A stretch of 64,000 nucleotides of DNA from Symsagittifera roscoffensis (taxonomy: Eukaryota; Xenacoelomorpha; Acoela; Convolutidae). Below are positions 59,210-64,000 of the stretch, in pieces. Within the stretch, counting starts at the first letter, position 1, and each line of letters starts with the position of its first letter. The stretch spans positions 6,252,193 through 6,316,192 of the forward strand of contig NC_087062.1 of assembly GCF_963678635.1 (NCBI RefSeq), read 5' to 3'. Made by a program: the position numbers and the translations under genes. The notes below the pieces were generated by a model. That model was given only the letters and a program-made list of their open reading frames with translations, was not told the DNA's origin and did not search any database.

Positions 59210-60460
59210 CAAATTTTGTAACAAAAGTAATGGAATATTTGTGCTCGGGGGTGGGTTTTTTTTCTTCAGAAAAATTTCGACTTTTTAACTAGCCATTTTT
59301 GACGGATTTTTTAAATTTCATTCAAAAGGTATTGTTGTCTTGAGCTCAAATTTGAAAAGATATTTCACCTGTGATCATTTTTCGTAAAGTTACTGGGGTT
59401 TAAAGATTGCCATTTTGGCCAATTTGGGACTATTAACGCGCGATATATTTCGCGCTATTAACGCGTAAGCGGAGATTTATTCCGTCCTAGAAATCGTTCC
59501 AAATTGGTTCGGGGAAGCTTATTTGCCATAATTGATTTGTTACTAGGAGCAGAATCTATCATTTTGCACTTTATCTCAATTTTTTTAAAAATCATTTTTA
59601 TTTTATTACATTTAAAATTTTCATGTTATTACTGCTGCATAGACCTTTAAGGCAGTCGGAACATTCAGGGCTTCGCCCTGATACAAACAGTCTTGTTCAA
59701 CTTTCTCCATGAGATAGCAATCCCGTCTCAGAATGAGAGTATATGTATTAAGAAGTTATGACTATAAGACTAAAACCATAAAACTATATGTATTCTACTC
59801 TATAGTCGTATGGTTAGTCTAACGTGCTACTAATTAATTTAAACGCTCCATTTTAAGACTTGAGTTATTTCGGACTTTGTTCTTCCAATAAGAAGCGGCG
59901 TTTTTTGTCTTCTGAGCGTTTTTTAGTTAATAGTAAAACAAGACTACTCGTATCAGGGCGAAGCCTTGAAAATTTGGACTGCCTTTTAAAGTCTATGGAG
60001 CCGTAATAACATACAAAAATTAAATGAAATAAAATAAAATTGATTTTTTTTATTTTGAGATTTTTTTTTCTAAAACTCATCCCCCCGCACGCCATATAAA
60101 GTTACGAAGTGATAGATTTCGCACCTTGTATGAAATCCATTATGGCAAATGAGCGTTTTTCAAGCAATTTAGAACGATTTCTAAGTCATATTAAATCTCG
60201 GCATACTTGTTAGTAGCGCGAAATATATCGCGCGTTAATTTTCCAAAATTGGCCAGAATGGCAACCTTTAAACCCCCATAACTTTTCGAAAATGATCACA
60301 GGTAAAATGTATTTTCAAATTTAAGCTCAAAACAACAATACCTTTTGAACAATGCAAAAAATACGTCGAAAAAGGCCAGTTAAAAAGTCGAAATTTGTCT
60401 GAAGAGAAAAACCCACCCCGAGCAAAATTATTCCGTTACTTTCGTTACAAAAGTCGAATC
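59210..60460. mobile_element. Foldback element, copy 2 (complete)
   Basis: Same element as 48,372-49,600, here with both ends. Terminal inverted repeats start near TTTTGTAACAAAAGTAATGG (59,213 on) and end at CCGTTACTTTCGTTACAAAA (60,432-60,451). Arms of about 480 bp surround a unique centre of ~245 bp. It lies ~390 bp upstream of TRIM copy 2. Confidence 0.8.
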
Positions 60461-60652
60461 AATAATCAATAAAATTTCATTGGTTTGTCATTCGGACGAG
60501 TATCATGCGAATCGATTCTTCAGCTGTTTTTTAACAAGCTATGTTTTTGATTTCATGCAGTACAAGTAATAAAACAGAATCTTAGTTTGAAATTAGTCTC
60601 TCAGAAATATCGTGCTCATTTTTGCTATGTGTGGTATTGATCTTAAAAGAGA

Positions 60653-60688
60653 ATGGATGACTTCAAGTGTTCCATATGCTGCTGTTAA
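60653..60688 (+). pseudogene. Duplicated TRIM start (11-codon upstream ORF), copy 2
   Basis: Same arrangement as at 49,792: ATG, MDDFKCSICCC, stop. It is unchanged between the two large units, so the local duplication is older than the 10.86-kb one. Confidence 0.7.
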
Positions 60689-60836
60689 ATGTTTTTTTTC
60701 AGCTTTTTTCTCTCTTCTCATGGTTAGTGTAACGCACCAGTTTTACAAGTAACAAAACAGTCTCTCAGATTGAAGTTAGTTTGTCAAACAATAACGCGCT
60801 CTTTTTATTGCGTGTGGTTTTGTCTGATTAAAAAAA

Positions 60837-61976
60837 ATGGAAGACTTCGAGTGTTCCATATGCTGCGACACGCTCGATGATCCCAGGCTGCTTCCATGTG
60901 GACACATGTTCTGCGGGCCAGAAAGGGGGTGCATCTTGGCCCTGAACAGAAACGACTTGTCAGCTGATTGTCCGAATTGCAGAAAAACACATCATATTAA
61001 CGTGAGCGAACTGCAACCGATCTATGTCCTGAAGAAATTTCTAGAAGGTCTGAAAATTGCGGACACGGGAGACAAACAAACTCGGAGTGTGAGCGCTGGT
61101 GCGAAGTCCTGTGTCCAACATAGCGACATGTCCCTTGTGTATTTCTGTGATACTTGTGATATCAGCATCTGTGACCTTTGCTGGGGAAACGACCACAGCG
61201 AGCATAAAGTAGTGCTTAGGAGAGTCAAGCAAAAGAAAGACTTACTGGGTGCTATGGAACGCGTGAACCTTGAATCATCCATATCTGTTTACGAGAAAGT
61301 GATCGCGGACAATCAGAAAAGAAGGCAACTAATGGCAGAGGTTCTGACTGAAATTGATGTTGTGAACGAGTTGCTCCGAACAAGGGCTCACAGTTTAAGA
61401 GAACTGAATGAACTTTGGAAAGAGTATGTCGGGCTTGATTCGAGTTCTTCGAAGGTGGCAGAATTAGGGGAGAAATTGATGGAAGATTTGAAAGGTCACG
61501 AGAGAAACAATAAGGACGAAGAAATCAAGAAGAGTATCAGCCAGATATCGAAGGAGAGCAAAAAGAAGTTCAAAACTTTTGCGAATCTGTGTGATCGAAA
61601 TGAGAAAACTCTGAATGAGATGAAGCAACCAAATAAACAAGTGGGCGGCTTGAAAAGTGGAAAACCAGAAGTTTCAACTCTAGATGCGTTGACTCTGTGC
61701 TTAGGTTCAGATGCTGAAGTTGACTTTTTCAGCTTATTGACAGGTGCTCATTCTTCTGAATCGGCGGGTCCACTGAGACCTGGGACTAGGGAAAACAGAC
61801 TTGCTGGACCAGATAAGGAATTCACTACGAAGAGAGACGGTGGAACAAATCAGTGTGATAGAGCAGACTCTTCTCCAGCTGCTAGGGTATGTGTTGAACA
61901 CATAATACTCAGTCTGTCCCAATCTGTTTATGAAAAAGTTAATTTAAAATTAACTAACAGCTACACTCATTTTTGA
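60837..61976 (+). CDS. TRIM-like RING/B-box/coiled-coil protein, copy 2 (379 codons)
   Basis: Same architecture as copy 1: RING 6-48 with the C26-x5-C32 spacing, B-box 92-123, coiled coil to about 270. All zinc ligands are conserved. Nine substitutions from copy 1 (V109I, T128R, M170L, N184H, T188R, L216M, N227K, Q241K, Q324P, positions approximate), mostly in the coiled coil. No frame damage, so both copies look functional. The donor-like CTAGG|GTATGT is kept at 61,886/61,887. Confidence 0.88.
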   Translation: MEDFECSICCDTLDDPRLLPCGHMFCGPERGCILALNRNDLSADCPNCRKTHHINVSELQPIYVLKKFLEGLKIADTGDKQTRSVSAGAKSCVQHSDMSLVYFCDTCDISICDLCWGNDHSEHKVVLRRVKQKKDLLGAMERVNLESSISVYEKVIADNQKRRQLMAEVLTEIDVVNELLRTRAHSLRELNELWKEYVGLDSSSSKVAELGEKLMEDLKGHERNNKDEEIKKSISQISKESKKKFKTFANLCDRNEKTLNEMKQPNKQVGGLKSGKPEVSTLDALTLCLGSDAEVDFFSLLTGAHSSESAGPLRPGTRENRLAGPDKEFTTKRDGGTNQCDRADSSPAARVCVEHIILSLSQSVYEKVNLKLTNSYTHF

Positions 61977-63812
61977 ACCAGTTCTTAACTAATATTTATA
62001 ACCAATTACATTATTGATAGAACTATCCCTATAAAATATTACTAATTAACCAATCATATTCCATCACTAATACTGAAAATTAATTGTAGTGCTGGAACTA
62101 CTTGTAGTTTCAGCACCAGAACAGTTTCAATAAATCTTAGACTACAGTTGTTCTCCTTTTGGACAAGCTCCAAGAATAACTCGCAAATACCACTATACAC
62201 TAGATCTATCGAGACTAGGAGATAAATCAGTAAGATTAAGATTGGTATCAGACTAAGAAGTTGCACGAATTTTTCCGGCCGAAAATAAGATAGCGTGACG
62301 ACCTTAACTAATTTAGATTTATCAAAATAGAATTAGAAAAAGACCAAAATTGCAAAATGTTAGATGGAACAGACAGTGTAATAGATATGTCTCTACGTAT
62401 CAATGAATCTACGCCAATATTTCAAACAATACACGAGAAATGCCAGGTTTTTAACGAAGAACAAGATCACGGCGTAAACATCGATTGAACGACGGACCAA
62501 GATAATACATGATAGTACGACGCAAACCGCAAAGAGTATATGTCTTCAGAATTCTATACGCAGTAAATTAAAATTTTTCTTTATTGACAAGAAAATTATG
62601 CTATTTAAAGAACAATCTGATTTCTCAAGAACAAATGAAGACGAAAGATACGATCTTGTAATTATACCACATAAACAAACAAAAAGATAAATAAAATAGA
62701 AAAGACAGAAACAGAAAAAGACAATAATATTGAAAACAACGACTGATAAAAAATACACGAGTCGTTCCTTGCAAATACTGCAGTACTTTAATTTCGAAAG
62801 TTTTGTAAAAATAGATTTTATTGAAAACAAAAAATATGAAAACTAATTGGTAGGAATTTTTAACGTTATTAAAAAAAATCTTTTAAAAGTTTCTTGCTTC
62901 TCAAAAAACAATTTTTTCTTCATCACCGCTTCATCACCTAAAACAAAACCGAATTTATTCAAAAAACTAACATCATTTAAAACTATACTCCTTAAAATAA
63001 TTTTAAATCCATAAATTTTTTTTAAACTTAAATCTCTTATTAAAACTTTTCTTCTCACAGCTTATCCTTGCCCTCTCAAAATATATATTTACTTTTAAAA
63101 ACAGACCATCAAAATTTTTCTTGGATCTTTAATTTCACTTAAATTATCTGATCATCAAGACTTTCCTTGGATCAATCAGAACATCTTGGTCCTCCCCACC
63201 TCATAATTTGAATTGTCTAACGACCTCAAACGTTTCACTATCCAACTCTTATAAAAAAACTCAGGACTAATAGAAATTGTTGGAAAACTAACCATTATAA
63301 TTAAGATATACAGTGAAGACCTTCGGTTACTCATCTTTCACCTGAGCCTCTCCTCTTAGTTGACCCAGGCTAAAACCCTTAAAATTTTAGCAAGTACTAA
63401 AATAGTATCTAACGATCTACTTGTATTCTAATTCTACCTGAAACTTGTGGATTGATTTACTATTCTCAAACCCTTGATCACAAATCAAACCCCTATGTAA
63501 GAAAATTTTTTCTTAGAGTTGATATATTCTCTCTCCAACCCGTCTATGCCCCAAGTTAAGATAACCACACAAAAACCGTAAGAACTAACAGTTTATGAAA
63601 TAGAAACTCTAACCTCCGAATTTTGCAACCATCATCCTAAACCTTATGTCAGAATTTAATTTAGACTGTAACAAACAATCAAGCTACCCAATTATTTAAT
63701 TGAAGACAAAAGATACGATCTTCTAATTATACCACATAAACAAACAAGGAGATAAATAAAATAGAAAAGACAGACACAGAAAAAGACAATAATAGCAAAA
63801 CAAAAACGAAGA
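61977..63812 (+). other. Second copy of the post-TRIM region
   Basis: Matches 51,116-53,040, lacking the 89 bp of 51,441-51,529 (junction at about 62,301). The internal ~115-bp direct repeat is at about 62,638-62,757 and 63,701-63,817. No gene recognised. Confidence 0.6.
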
Positions 63813-64000
63813 TTTGCAAAAACACGTAACGCAGTTTCGGAATTGGACACAACTACAGTACAAGAGCTTCAAGAGCCAAAAGATTCGATAAATAAGAGTA
63901 CTCCAATATACCAACAGAAATGTTTTTTTTTAAACTCAGAAACAACACCACTATTATCAACTAAGGGTAAACGCAAAATTATAGAATCAGATATTAATAA
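63813..64000 (+). pseudogene. Start of the second copy of the decayed membrane-protein region
   Basis: Matches 53,041-53,228 almost exactly and runs off the window end. Confidence 0.5.

Larger units (their letters stand above)
48372..64000 (+). repeat. Direct duplication, unit about 10.86 kb (two copies, second cut by window end)
   Basis: 48,372 onward matches 59,232 onward to the window end with an offset of 10,861 bp up to the 89-bp indel and 10,772 bp after it. Differences are scattered substitutions and small indels, plus 51,441-51,529, which is absent from copy 2. Each unit carries a foldback repeat, a TRIM-like gene and the start of the decayed membrane-protein region; 53,225-59,231 of unit 1 would have its counterpart beyond the window. 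Confidence 0.93.

Overview
The window is animal nuclear DNA: AT-rich, with long introns bounded by ordinary GT...AG splice sites, a BET bromodomain gene, a clathrin-adaptor gene, RING/B-box genes, Ty3-type and Penelope-type retroelement sequence and many short dispersed repeats. I read it as an invertebrate; a marine or lophotrochozoan-like animal is a guess.

Layout. (1) About 1-7,944, minus strand: the 5' half of the AP-1 complex gamma-adaptin gene. Seven coding exons join in phase; the rest of the gene lies beyond the left edge. (2) 8,687-30,660: a nest of retroelements. The main one is a roughly 14.6 kb Ty3-type LTR retrotransposon on the minus strand (16,042-30,660). It has ~895 bp LTRs, a candidate 4-bp target duplication, gag with two zinc knuckles, protease, RT/RNase H and a damaged integrase. 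Between pol and the 3' LTR it carries a long ORF I do not recognise. Two more copies of that ORF lie at 8.7-12.4 kb (minus) and 12.7-13.5 kb (plus), all broken at different places. A 124-bp-arm palindrome and a tandem array sit just left of the element. (3) 31,029-46,576, plus strand: a complete BET protein gene (BRD2/3/4 type) of nine coding exons and about 973 residues, with two bromodomains, an NET domain and an acidic serine-rich tail. Its introns hold many diverged copies of one repeat family, tRNA-like and SINE-like pieces, a small inverted-repeat element and a 17-bp minisatellite. (4) 48,172-48,371: a 200-N assembly gap. (5) 48,372-64,000: a direct duplication with a unit of about 10.86 kb. 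Each unit carries a large foldback repeat, a RING/B-box/coiled-coil (TRIM-like) gene and a long decayed region with membrane-protein features that may be an old viral-envelope-like gene.

The two housekeeping genes are divergent: AP-1 gamma runs left and BET runs right, and the retroelement cluster fills the space between their first coding exons. BET coding exon 1 begins at a splice acceptor only ~360 bp from the retrotransposon edge, so its 5' UTR exon must lie to the left, and the element probably sits inside the first BET intron in antisense orientation. The same kind of argument (an acceptor immediately before the ATG) holds for AP-1 gamma.

The strongest candidates for something undescribed are the three-copy unknown ORF in the env position of the Ty3 element, the duplicated TRIM-like locus with its partly duplicated start region, and the decayed membrane-protein region at 53-58 kb. 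All similarity calls are by eye from remembered family features; no search was run.
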